NCBI RefSeq assembly: GCF_001456115.1
Contig: NZ_CP013264.1
Coordinates: 1,878,501 to 1,942,500 of the forward strand
Origin: Sphingobium baderi
GTDB taxonomy: Bacteria; Pseudomonadota; Alphaproteobacteria; Sphingomonadales; Sphingomonadaceae
Length of the DNA: 64,000 nucleotides
Reading direction: 5' to 3'
A program made the position numbers and the translations under genes. This document shows positions 54,940-62,881 of this stretch, piece after piece; position 1 is the stretch's first letter, and the number at the start of each line of letters is the position of its first letter. Below the pieces are notes generated by a model. That model was given only the letters and a program-made list of their open reading frames with translations, made no database searches and had not been told where the DNA came from.

Positions 54940-55854
54940 CTACAACCACCCCTTGACCCGATAAGCCTGCACCGTCGCCTTCAGTCCATCCTCGGTCGCT
55001 ACCTCCGGCGACCACAGTGCCCTGGGCGGATGTTGCCCCATAGCGGCTACCCAGTCGGGGTGACAGAAATAGCGCACCCGGTCGGGCGTCAGCTTCGCGC
55101 CCTTGCCTCGGAAGAAACGGTCCATCCGCGCGCCCGCGCCCAGCAGCCATGCGGGTGTCGCCATGGTCCGCACCGTCCGCCCCAGCGCATGCCCGATTGC
55201 CTGCCCGAAATCCTGATGATCCCATCCCTGTGGCGTGCCGTCATCGACCTCATAGGTCTGCGCGAGGCTCATATCCGTCTCGCCCGTCAGCGTCAGCAGC
55301 AGCCGCGCCAGATCGCTGACCTCGATCACTGAAAGCCGCCCGCCCGGTGGCAGCAGCATCACGCCCCGCTTCGCCATGCGGAACAGTTCCAGCATCTCCT
55401 GGTCGCCCGGTCCGTAAATAGCGGGCGGGCGCACGATGGTCCAATCCAGCCCGCTGGCTTTCACATGCCGCTCGGCCAGTTCCTTGGACCAGCCATAGTC
55501 CGACAGCCCCGGCTCGCGCGCGGCCAGCGAAGATACATGCACCAGCCGCCTGACACCGCGCTTTCGCATGGCATCGACCACCGCTATCGTCCCGCGCGCA
55601 TTGCCGACCTCAAAGCTGTCGCGGTCCGGCGCATTCACCACGCCTGCAATATGAATCACCGCGTCCACGTCGCGCACCAGCGTATCCAGCGCGGCGGCAT
55701 CGTCCAGCGACCCTGGCACCCATTTAAGCCGTGCGCGCGGCGGTTGCGCCCGGCGGGTAAGGGCGCTTACATAATATCCGGATTCCAGCGCTTGGTTGAG
55801 CGTTTCGGCGCCGACGAATCCCGTCGCGCCGGTCATGGCGATGCGAAGTGTCAT
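54940..55854 (-). CDS. NAD(P)-dependent epimerase/dehydratase-like SDR
   Basis: A 304-residue extended or atypical SDR with an N-terminal nucleotide loop TGATGFVG and YGWSK (the Y-x3-K pair) near residue 120. VRPPAIYGPGDQEMLELF follows. The fold resembles NDUFA9-type or isoflavone reductase-type proteins; substrate unknown. It is six bases after the proB stop on the same strand, hence probably the last gene of an obgE-proB-SDR unit. Confidence 0.85.
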   Translation of the reverse strand: MTLRIAMTGATGFVGAETLNQALESGYYVSALTRRAQPPRARLKWVPGSLDDAAALDTLVRDVDAVIHIAGVVNAPDRDSFEVGNARGTIAVVDAMRKRGVRRLVHVSSLAAREPGLSDYGWSKELAERHVKASGLDWTIVRPPAIYGPGDQEMLELFRMAKRGVMLLPPGGRLSVIEVSDLARLLLTLTGETDMSLAQTYEVDDGTPQGWDHQDFGQAIGHALGRTVRTMATPAWLLGAGARMDRFFRGKGAKLTPDRVRYFCHPDWVAAMGQHPPRALWSPEVATEDGLKATVQAYRVKGWL

Positions 55855-55860
55855 GGGGGG

Positions 55861-57000
55861 TCAGACCATCGCGAGATGGTCGCGATGGACCAGCACCGAT
55901 CGGGGCAGATGACCCAGCAGCGCGGCGATGTCCTCGCTTCGCTTCCCTGCGATCCGTGCGGCTTCATCGCTATCATATTCGATCAGGCCGCGCGCGATCA
56001 CCCGGCCGTCTTCCGTCAATATATCGACCACATCGCCCCGTGCGAAAATGCCTTCCACCTTCGCTACGCCTGCCGGGAGCAAACTGTTGCCCTTGCCCAG
56101 AGCCTTTTCCGCGCCCGCATCGACGACGATCCGCCCGCGCACCGTCAACCGGCCCGCCAGCCATCCCTTGCGCGCGCGCTTTGCGGGGGCAGCGAGGAAG
56201 ATCGACCCGCGCCCGTCCTTCGCCCAATGAGACAGCGGCGCTTCCACCTTGCCCGAAATGATGGCGAGGTGCGCGCCCGCGCTCGTCGCGATTCGCGCGG
56301 CCTCGATCTTGGAGGTCATGCCCCCCGATCCCATGCCCGAAGCGGACCCGCTGTCCGCCATGCCCGCGATCCGCGCATCGATGCGCTCGATTGTCTCTAT
56401 CAACATGGCGTTCGCATCGGCATGCGGGTTGGCGCTGTAAAGCCCATCCACGTCCGAAAGGAGCACAACCGCGTCAGCCCGTGCCGCCTGTCCGATGCGC
56501 GCCGCCAGCCGGTCATTGTCGCCGAAGCGGATCTCCGCCGTGGCCACGCTGTCATTTTCATTGACCACCGGCACGACGTTCAACTGCATCAGCCGCTCCA
56601 GCGTCGCCGAAGCGTTAAGATAGCGCCGCCGATTCTCCAGATCGTCCAGCGTCACCAGCATCTGCGCGGCGGTGATGCCGTTTTCGTGCAGCAAGCTGGC
56701 CCAGCATTGCGACAGGGTGATCTGCCCGGTCGCCGCCGCTGCCTGCGCGTCTTCCAGCGACCCGCGCCCGCCCTTGGGGAGTTTCAGCCGCCGCGCGCCC
56801 AGCGCGATGGCCCCGGACGACACGATGATGACCTGCTGCCCCGCCGCGCGTCGCTCCGCCACATCGGCGACCAGCGTGCGGAGCCAGTTTTCACGCACCT
56901 GGCCATCGGGATCGACCAGCAATGCCGAGCCGATTTTGATGACCAGACGGCGGATTTGTGCGGGTAGGAAGCCGGAGAGAGGCGTTACAGGGGCGACCAT
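55861..57000 (-). CDS. proB: Glutamate 5-kinase
   Basis: First step of proline synthesis: phosphorylates glutamate. The 379-residue protein has an amino acid kinase domain (LVIKIGSALLVDPDG, VSSGAIALGARRL, NENDSVATAEIRFGDNDRLAA, GTGGMTSK-like GSGGMTSKIEAA) and a C-terminal PUA domain from about residue 285. Its ATG lies inside the last codons of obgE (16-base overlap). proA is not adjacent. Confidence 0.95.
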   Translation of the reverse strand: MVAPVTPLSGFLPAQIRRLVIKIGSALLVDPDGQVRENWLRTLVADVAERRAAGQQVIIVSSGAIALGARRLKLPKGGRGSLEDAQAAAATGQITLSQCWASLLHENGITAAQMLVTLDDLENRRRYLNASATLERLMQLNVVPVVNENDSVATAEIRFGDNDRLAARIGQAARADAVVLLSDVDGLYSANPHADANAMLIETIERIDARIAGMADSGSASGMGSGGMTSKIEAARIATSAGAHLAIISGKVEAPLSHWAKDGRGSIFLAAPAKRARKGWLAGRLTVRGRIVVDAGAEKALGKGNSLLPAGVAKVEGIFARGDVVDILTEDGRVIARGLIEYDSDEAARIAGKRSEDIAALLGHLPRSVLVHRDHLAMV

Positions 57001-58088
57001 GTGCTTTCGCCTTCCTCGCCCTCATCATCCGGCGCTTCGCCCTTATTCTGTGCCTCCCCCAGCAAGGGCAGCACGGCGTCCAGCAAAGCGCCTACGCCTT
57101 CGCCGGTCGCGCCGGAGATGATGAACATATCGACCACGCCCGCCTCGTCGCGAAGCTGCGCCGCGATGTCTTCCATCAATTCCTGCCCTAACAGGTCGCC
57201 CTTGTTCAGCGCCACCAGCTGCGGTTTTTCGTCCAGCCCCGCGCCATAGGCGGCCAGTTCGTCCTGCACGATCCGAAATGCCTCGACTGGATCGTCGCCT
57301 GTCGCGTCGACCAGATGCACCAATACTCTGCACCGCTCGATATGCCCCAGGAATCGGTCGCCGATCCCCGCACCCTCGGCCGCGCCTTCGATCAGGCCCG
57401 GAATATCCGCCAGCACGAACTCCCGATCCCGATGGAGCACGACGCCCAATTGCGGCTTGGTGGTGGTGAAGGCATACGCCCCCACCTTCGCCTTCGTATT
57501 GGTGACCTGATTGATGAAGGTCGATTTGCCAGCATTGGGCATCCCCAATAGCCCGACATCGGCCAGCAGTTTCAATCGCAGCCACACCCACATTTCCTGT
57601 CCCGGCCATCCCGTGCCATGTTGGCGCGGCGCGCGGTTGGTGCTGGTCTTGTAGGACAGGTTGCCCCGCCCGCCGTCGCCCCCGCGCAGCAGCACGAGCC
57701 GTTGCCCGACCTGGGTGAAGTCGGCCAACACCTCCTGCTCCTCATATTCGGGGATGCCGTCCTCGTCCTCCGTGCCTTCGATCGGCTGGGGATCGGAGAG
57801 GATCTGCGTGCCGACGGGAACCTTGATGACCAGATCGTCGCCGCCAGCGCCATAGCGGTTCTTGCCCGCGCCAGGCATGCCGCGCTGTGCTTTGAAATGC
57901 TGGGTATAGCGAAAGTCGATCAAAGTATTGAGGCCTGCGACGGCTTCAAAGATGATGTCGCCTCCCTTGCCCCCATTGCCGCCGTCGGGGCCGCCATATT
58001 CCACATATTTTTCGCGCCGGAAACTGACCGCTCCGGGGCCGCCCCAGCCGGACTTGATGAAAATCTTGGCTTGATCGAGAAAGTGCAT
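56985..58088 (-). CDS. obgE: GTPase ObgE/CgtA
   Basis: Ribosome-assembly and stress GTPase. The 367-residue protein has the Gly-rich Obg fold (SFRREKYVEYGGPDGGNGGKGGDII), G1 GMPNAGKSTF, G2/G3 FTTTKPQLG, DIPGLIEGA, and G4 NKGD. The acidic C-terminal tail is short. It is the first gene of the obgE-proB-SDR unit. In many proteobacteria obgE follows rplU-rpmA; here two GNAT genes lie in between. Confidence 0.96.
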   Translation of the reverse strand: MHFLDQAKIFIKSGWGGPGAVSFRREKYVEYGGPDGGNGGKGGDIIFEAVAGLNTLIDFRYTQHFKAQRGMPGAGKNRYGAGGDDLVIKVPVGTQILSDPQPIEGTEDEDGIPEYEEQEVLADFTQVGQRLVLLRGGDGGRGNLSYKTSTNRAPRQHGTGWPGQEMWVWLRLKLLADVGLLGMPNAGKSTFINQVTNTKAKVGAYAFTTTKPQLGVVLHRDREFVLADIPGLIEGAAEGAGIGDRFLGHIERCRVLVHLVDATGDDPVEAFRIVQDELAAYGAGLDEKPQLVALNKGDLLGQELMEDIAAQLRDEAGVVDMFIISGATGEGVGALLDAVLPLLGEAQNKGEAPDDEGEEGESTWSPL

Positions 58089-58185
58089 CGCGCGCCCATA
58101 GCCGCTTATGCGGTGAAGTTAAACCGGCGATGGAAGGGGGCCTGCCGCTTGACGGTGGGAGAGGGGGCGTCATCATGGCGGGATC

Positions 58186-58719
58186 ATGACCCATGCGCCC
58201 ACGCTGCATAGCGAAAGACTGGTCCTGCGTCCCCACCGGCAGGAGGATTTTCTTGCCTGCCGCATGCTCTGGAGTGATGCCGAGGTGGTTCGCCATATCG
58301 GCGGCGCGACGCAGGATACGCAGGCGGTCTGGTTCCGCATGCTACGCTATGCGGGCATGTGGCAACTCCTTGGCTATGGCATGTGGGTGGTGGAGGACTG
58401 CGCGACAGGCGCCTTTCTGGGTGAAGCTGGCCTGCTAAGCGCCTGTCGCGGCATTGCGGAGCTGGAGGGTGTGCCGGAAATCGGCTGGGTCTTTTTACCG
58501 TCCGCCTGGGGTAGGGGAATCGCCTCTGAAGCGGTCGGGGCGGTGCTGCGCTGGGCCGACGCCCATATCGACGCTCCCGCGATTCGCTGTATTATCGAAG
58601 GCGACAATGTCGCATCGTTCCGGGTGGCCGGGAAACAGGGCTTCTCCAGTATAGGAAAAGCCCTGATCGACGGAACCCCCGTCGAAATCCTGGACCGTCC
58701 CCGCGCCTCAACCGGATAG
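58186..58719 (+). CDS. GNAT family N-acetyltransferase
   Basis: A 177-residue acetyltransferase of the RimJ/RimL type. SERLVLRPHRQEDF opens it, IGWVFLPSAWGRGIASEAV holds the acetyl-CoA loop (Q/RxxGxG/A as WGRGIA) near residue 105, and NVASFRVAGKQGF is the typical C-terminal block. It is the only plus-strand gene between obgE and the rpmA region, and is inserted in an otherwise minus-strand group. Confidence 0.85.
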   Translation: MTHAPTLHSERLVLRPHRQEDFLACRMLWSDAEVVRHIGGATQDTQAVWFRMLRYAGMWQLLGYGMWVVEDCATGAFLGEAGLLSACRGIAELEGVPEIGWVFLPSAWGRGIASEAVGAVLRWADAHIDAPAIRCIIEGDNVASFRVAGKQGFSSIGKALIDGTPVEILDRPRASTG

Positions 58720-58721
58720 GA

Positions 58722-58740
58722 CCGGGAGTTTGGCTCCCGG
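58722..58740. terminator. Hairpin between two convergent GNAT genes
   Basis: CCGGGAG (58722-58728) and CTCCCGG (58734-58740) form a perfect 7-bp stem with a TTTGG loop, two bases past the forward GNAT stop. It is followed by CCCGAATT with no T-run on either strand, so its effect as a terminator is uncertain; it may act for both convergent transcripts. Confidence 0.45.
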
Positions 58741-58754
58741 CCCGAATTGCGCCC

Positions 58755-59330
58755 TTATGCCGCCAGGGCGGGCAGGGCGTCGCCATAGATGTCGAGTGCC
58801 GGGTCCACCGGCATGAGCGCGCTTTCACCTTCTTCGAAAATCAGGCAGTCGGCGGCGTTTTCACGACCATGGCTGCGCCGTTTTTCGACACGGCCGGTGA
58901 AGTGGAAGCCCATCTTCCGCAGCACATGACCCGAAGCGGGATTGTCCGCGAAATGGGCCGCGCGCACGCCCCGCAGACCGCTGGCGCGAGTCATGCTGAG
59001 CAGGGCGCGAGTGGCTTCGGTGGCAAAACCAAGGCCCCAATAGGCGCGCGCGATCCAATAACCCAGTTCCGGCGTGCCGTCGGCGCATCGTTCGATTCCA
59101 CATCCACCGACGAGACGCGGCGCTCCCTGCGTGCGCGCAAAGATCAGCAGACGCGGCTGAAGCGAGTCCTGCGGCATCGACAGAAAGGCTTCGGCGTCCT
59201 GCGGCCGATAAGGGCTGGGCACGCGGGTCAGGTTCCGCAGGATTGCAGTATCGTCGATTGCCTGGGCCAGGGCATTTGCATCCTCCTTCCAGCCGGGCCG
59301 AAGCAGCAGGCGGGGGGTACGGGCGAACAT
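58755..59330 (-). CDS. GNAT family N-acetyltransferase
   Basis: A 191-residue RimJ/RimL-type acetyltransferase. ATG 59330 (MFARTPRLLLRPGWKEDA) is used; 13 codons upstream are also open. ELGYWIARAYWGLGFATEA is the acetyl-CoA loop region and NPASGHVLRKMGFHF the C-terminal block. It is unlike the neighbouring forward GNAT in detail. Alphaproteobacteria often carry a GNAT gene between rpmA and obgE, and this is the one in that place. Confidence 0.85.
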   Translation of the reverse strand: MFARTPRLLLRPGWKEDANALAQAIDDTAILRNLTRVPSPYRPQDAEAFLSMPQDSLQPRLLIFARTQGAPRLVGGCGIERCADGTPELGYWIARAYWGLGFATEATRALLSMTRASGLRGVRAAHFADNPASGHVLRKMGFHFTGRVEKRRSHGRENAADCLIFEEGESALMPVDPALDIYGDALPALAA

Positions 59331-59488
59331 GATAGATCTCTCCTCTTTTCTGCAGCGCCCATGGCCCACAAAAGTTACGGCTTGGCGACGCTCTCGACTG
59401 GCTGCCTTGGCTGCGCGATAGACGTGCGAAAAAGGCTTGGGTTCCAGCGGTTTGAGGGAAAATGAAGGAAGAGCCGGACGAATAGAAA

Positions 59489-59519
59489 AAGGGGCGCTCC
59501 CTGGGATGGGGCGCCCCTT
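59489..59519 (-). terminator. Intrinsic terminator after rpmA
   Basis: AAGGGGCGC (59489-59497) and GCGCCCCTT (59511-59519) form a 9-bp stem with a 13-base loop. On the minus strand it is followed by TTTCTATTC (from 59488 down). It lies about 90 bp past the rpmA stop and is the likely end of the rplU-rpmA message. Confidence 0.7.
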
Positions 59520-59605
59520 GTTTCCCTCGAACGCCGGCAGTTCGCCAAATGGCTTTCTACCGGGAGGATCGCCCTTGCGAAGGACGATCCGTCATCGATC
59601 GTCCG

Positions 59606-59875
59606 TTATTCTGCGGCTTCGGCCATCGCGTCGACCGATACATATTTGCGGCCGAGCTTACCGGTGTGGAATACCACGCGGCCTTCCCCGAGCGCGAACA
59701 GCGTGTGGTCCTTGCCCATGCCGACGTTACGGCCGGGATAGACGCGGGTGCCGCGCTGGCGAATGATGATGTTGCCGCCGATCACTTCCTGACCGCCGAA
59801 CTTCTTGACGCCAAGGCGCTTGGATTCCGAATCGCGACCGTTACGCGACGAACCGCCAGCTTTCTTATGTGCCAT
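59606..59875 (-). CDS. rpmA: Ribosomal protein bL27
   Basis: 50S subunit protein whose N-terminus reaches the peptidyl transferase centre. The 89-residue protein begins [20 protein letters not shown] and has [16 protein letters not shown]. It lacks the cleaved N-terminal extension seen in Firmicutes. It is 31 bp after rplU. Confidence 0.97.
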   Translation of the reverse strand: MAHKKAGGSSRNGRDSESKRLGVKKFGGQEVIGGNIIIRQRGTRVYPGRNVGMGKDHTLFALGEGRVVFHTGKLGRKYVSVDAMAEAAE

Positions 59876-59906
59876 GACCTAAACTCCTTAAATCTCTAGC
59901 TGCGGC

Positions 59907-60206
59907 TCAGGCGCCGATCGACACGATCTTCAGGATCGTGTGATTCTGGCGGTGGCCGTTCTTGCGGCGGTAATTGTGACGACGGCGCTTCTTGAAGACG
60001 ATGACCTTCTCGCCTTTCGCCTGCGCGATGATTTCGGCGGCGACGGTCAGCTTGTTGGCGTCTTGCGCCTTGCCGCCTTCACCGGCGAACAGGACATCGT
60101 CCAGGGTTACCTTGTCGCCAGCCTCACCGGCCAGCTTTTCGACGACGATCTTGTCTCCGGCGGCGACGCGATATTGCTTGCCGCCTGTGCGCACGACTGC
60201 GAACAT
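59907..60206 (-). CDS. rplU: Ribosomal protein bL21
   Basis: 50S subunit protein. The 99-residue protein begins [20 protein letters not shown] and ends with a basic block ([19 protein letters not shown]). It is the first gene of the rplU-rpmA pair, with a TTGACA-type promoter candidate upstream. Confidence 0.97.
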   Translation of the reverse strand: MFAVVRTGGKQYRVAAGDKIVVEKLAGEAGDKVTLDDVLFAGEGGKAQDANKLTVAAEIIAQAKGEKVIVFKKRRRHNYRRKNGHRQNHTILKIVSIGA

Positions 60207-60287
60207 GGCTCTGTCTCTTCTTGTTCAAATCTGCTTTACGCAGATCATTGAGGACGAAAGTCCTGCCGACCCGCGCGGGAATGTGGC

Positions 60288-60316
60288 CCGGTAAGGTAAT
60301 GACTCGCCTATGTCAA
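60288..60316 (-). promoter_or_regulatory. Possible housekeeping promoter of rplU-rpmA
   Basis: On the minus strand TTGACA (60316-60311) is a perfect -35 element. Seventeen bases later is TACCGG (60293-60288), a poor -10, with TTACCT overlapping it a few bases earlier as an alternative. It lies about 80-110 bp before the rplU ATG. The strong -35 is the main evidence. Confidence 0.4.
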
Positions 60317-60389
60317 CCGATATGGGGTGGCATTGGCACTGGTTTTCAGCGTTTTCATTCCCTATTTCTACCGAAAGAAAGGGAACCGC

Positions 60390-60794
60390 ATGTTGCTACC
60401 ACGCCGCAGGGACGACGCAGGAAAGGGCTGCCCGCTCTTTCTCGCGACGTTGTGGATGGCAATCTGCGTAGCTCTGCTTTGCGCGCTGGCGCCGCTTGGT
60501 CCTCCATCAAGCAAGCTCATGGGGTCCGCCTTCAATCCCGCGACGACCGCCGTGGTGCTGAAAGCCCGATCGCCTGCCGGGCCGCAGGTGAACAGGGTGA
60601 TCCGGCCCGATGGCGAGGGGCTTAAGTCCCTGCCTTATGCTGTCCCGCTTTCAGTTCTGCCAATCCTTTGCGGGTTCGCGATTTCCCTCTGTGTTTTGCA
60701 TACGCCAAACGCACTTGCCCTTCATTTTGCGAAGATTCTCGCTTCCACCGCTATCGGTCATCGTCCTCCGGCGCGCGCGCCGCCGCTCTCCTGA
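60390..60794 (+). CDS. Unrecognised membrane protein
   Basis: A 134-residue ORF. The ATG at 60390 has AAAGGG six bases before it; the frame is open from 60327. Two hydrophobic segments are seen, at about residues 16-37 (PLFLATLWMAICVALLCALAP) and 82-104 (VPLSVLPILCGFAISLCVL), with a polar segment between them. I do not recognise it, and the C-terminal tail (RPPARAPPLS) looks nonspecific, so it may be a real small protein or partly chance. Confidence 0.45.
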   Translation: MLLPRRRDDAGKGCPLFLATLWMAICVALLCALAPLGPPSSKLMGSAFNPATTAVVLKARSPAGPQVNRVIRPDGEGLKSLPYAVPLSVLPILCGFAISLCVLHTPNALALHFAKILASTAIGHRPPARAPPLS

Positions 60795-60865
60795 AAAGAC
60801 AGCCGTTGCCGGCCTGCATCTCCCATGCGGCCCGGCTCGTCCTTTCTTGAAGAAGGAGTGCGCTG

Positions 60866-61003
60866 ATGTCCCGCAAGAGAGTGCGGCGCGGGGGCAGTCG
60901 TTCCCGCCGTCGCCCACCCTGGTGGTTCATGCCAGCGGTCATGTCCGGTCTTGGCGCGGCTGCGGCTCTTATGTCTGCCGCCTTGCTGACCGCCATGGAA
61001 TGA
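60866..61003 (+). CDS. Small basic single-helix membrane protein
   Basis: A 45-residue ORF with a good ribosome binding site, GAAGGAG (60851-60857), before the ATG at 60866. The first 18 residues are Arg-rich (MSRKRVRRGGSRSRRRPP), and a hydrophobic helix follows (WWFMPAVMSGLGAAAALMSA), giving a positive-inside orientation. It lies 61 bp before the antiporter gene on the same strand. Function unknown. Confidence 0.5.
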   Translation: MSRKRVRRGGSRSRRRPPWWFMPAVMSGLGAAAALMSAALLTAME

Positions 61004-61063
61004 AGGATATAGTGCCGGCGGATGGCTGAGCCATCCGCCGGTGGACAGAAACAAAGGATTTCT

Positions 61064-62698
61064 ATGCCCCATCACACGCCGCTGATCGGCACTATCGTTG
61101 CAGGTCTTGTCGTTGCGTTCATTCTGGGCGCTATCGCCCATCGTCTGAAACTTTCGCCGCTGGTCGGCTATTTGCTCGCCGGCATCATGGTGGGTCCGTT
61201 CACGCCCGGCTTCGTCGCGAACGCCAGCCTTGCCAATGAGCTGGCGGAAATAGGCGTCATCCTGCTGATGTTTGGCGTGGGCCTCCACTTTTCTCTGCGC
61301 GACCTGTTGTCCGTGCGGAAGATCGCCGTGCCGGGCGCCATCGGGCAAATCGCGGTCGCCACGTTGCTCGGTATGGCGCTCGCCTGGTCACAGGGCTGGT
61401 CCATTATGGGCGGCCTTGTTTTCGGTCTTGCGCTTTCCGTCGCCAGCACGGTCGTCCTGCTTCGTGCGTTGCAAGGCGCTGACCTCGTCGAAACGCAGCG
61501 CGGGCGGATAGCAGTGGGCTGGCTGATCGTCGAGGATCTGGTCATGGTGCTGGCCCTCGTGTTGCTTCCGGCGCTCGCGGGAGTGATGAATAGTGCGGAA
61601 ACGGGCGGAGGCATGGAAGCGTTGCTCCTTCCGCTGTTCGGAACCCTGCTCAAGGTAGCAGGCTTCGTCGCGCTGATGTTGATAGTTGGGCGCCGTGTCA
61701 TCCCATGGGCGCTGCATTGGGTTGTCCATACCGGTTCTCGTGAGTTGTTCCGTCTCGCTGTGCTCGCCATCGCGTTGGGCGTGGCCTTCGGTGCGGCGGT
61801 CGCCTTTGACGTGTCTTTCGCGTTGGGCGCTTTCTTCGCGGGCATGATCCTGGGCGAAACGCCGCTCAGCCGCCGGGCGACGGAGGAAACACTGCCGTTG
61901 CGCGATGCCTTTGCGGTGCTGTTCTTCGTGTCAGTGGGAATGCTGTTCAATCCTGCCGTTTTGGTGCAGCAGCCGCTGCTGTTGCTTGCGACCGTCGCGA
62001 TCATTATCATCGGCAAAACAATCGCCGCTTTCGCTATCGTGCGCGCCTTCGGTCATCCTACGGACACGGCGCTCACCATTTCGGCGAGCCTCGCGCAGAT
62101 TGGCGAATTTTCTTTTATTCTTGCATCGCTGGGCACTGGTCTGGGCGTGCTCCCGGCCGAGGGACGCGATTTGATACTGGCCGGCGCGATCGTGTCGATC
62201 CTGCTCAACCCGATAATCTTTTCCCTGGTCGTGCGCGATCGCAAGGAGGAGGAAAGGGAAGAAAATGAAGAGCCGACACCAGAAAAGCCCCGCATGGGCC
62301 ATGTCATTCTGGTGGGCTATGGGCGCGTGGGAAAACTGATCGCGTCGCGCCTCGCCGAACGCAACGTCCATTTCGTCGTGATGGAAGGTGATGCTGACCG
62401 GGCGGAGGAGGCCGAGGAGGCGGGCCTATCCGTAGTGCGCGGCAGCGCGCTGGAGGACCGGCACCTGAAGGCGGCAGGCATAACGGAAGCGCGCCGCTTG
62501 CTCATCGCCGTGCCCGAAGGCTTCGAAGGCGGCGCGATCCACGAACATGCGCGCCATCTCAACCCCGATCTGCAGGTCATTGCCCGCGCCCATAGCGATG
62601 CGGAGGTCGCGCATCTGGAAGGGTTGGGCGTGCCCCACATCGTCATGGGCGAGCGGGAACTTGCATCGCGCATGCTGGCTCTTTGCGGGGCTGGCTGA
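61064..62698 (+). CDS. CPA2-type cation:proton antiporter (KefB/YbaL-like)
   Basis: A 544-residue protein. From the ATG at 61064 (AAAGGAT upstream) there are about twelve hydrophobic helices up to residue 395, with GYLLAGIMVGPFTPG, GVILLMFGVGLHFS and SVASTVVLLRAL. A short charged segment follows, then a RCK-N/TrkA domain: HVILVGYGRVGKLIA, and a conserved Asp/Glu in VVMEGD. Kef-type systems move K+ or Na+ against H+ and are gated by nucleotide or glutathione binding; without a full match, YbaL is the nearest relative. Confidence 0.88.
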   Translation: MPHHTPLIGTIVAGLVVAFILGAIAHRLKLSPLVGYLLAGIMVGPFTPGFVANASLANELAEIGVILLMFGVGLHFSLRDLLSVRKIAVPGAIGQIAVATLLGMALAWSQGWSIMGGLVFGLALSVASTVVLLRALQGADLVETQRGRIAVGWLIVEDLVMVLALVLLPALAGVMNSAETGGGMEALLLPLFGTLLKVAGFVALMLIVGRRVIPWALHWVVHTGSRELFRLAVLAIALGVAFGAAVAFDVSFALGAFFAGMILGETPLSRRATEETLPLRDAFAVLFFVSVGMLFNPAVLVQQPLLLLATVAIIIIGKTIAAFAIVRAFGHPTDTALTISASLAQIGEFSFILASLGTGLGVLPAEGRDLILAGAIVSILLNPIIFSLVVRDRKEEEREENEEPTPEKPRMGHVILVGYGRVGKLIASRLAERNVHFVVMEGDADRAEEAEEAGLSVVRGSALEDRHLKAAGITEARRLLIAVPEGFEGGAIHEHARHLNPDLQVIARAHSDAEVAHLEGLGVPHIVMGERELASRMLALCGAG

Positions 62699-62864
62699 AG
62701 CTCTTCAGGCTGACGTTATGCCAAGGGCGGTCGACATGGCTTAATTGGGCGCCTGCCGCATCCTGCGCGGCAACCCGGAAGATGTCATCGGCGTCCAGCG
62801 AAAAATCGCGGACGCCGATGACTGCTTCTTGGTTCCGGGCGGAGTCCGCGCCGGAAGTGGCCAT
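62643..62864 (-). CDS. Possible small ORF after the helicase gene
   Basis: A 73-codon ORF on the minus strand begins 18 bp after the helicase stop and runs into the antiporter 3' end (overlap 62643-62698). Its codons before the overlap are GC-rich at the third position, as in real genes here, and it holds FSLDADDIFRVAAQDAAGAQ. No domain is recognised and no clear ribosome binding site was found. Probably chance, but it cannot be excluded. Confidence 0.25.
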   Translation of the reverse strand: MATSGADSARNQEAVIGVRDFSLDADDIFRVAAQDAAGAQLSHVDRPWHNVSLKSFSQPRKEPACAMQVPARP

Positions 62865-62881
62865 GATGGCGAAAGGGTGAA

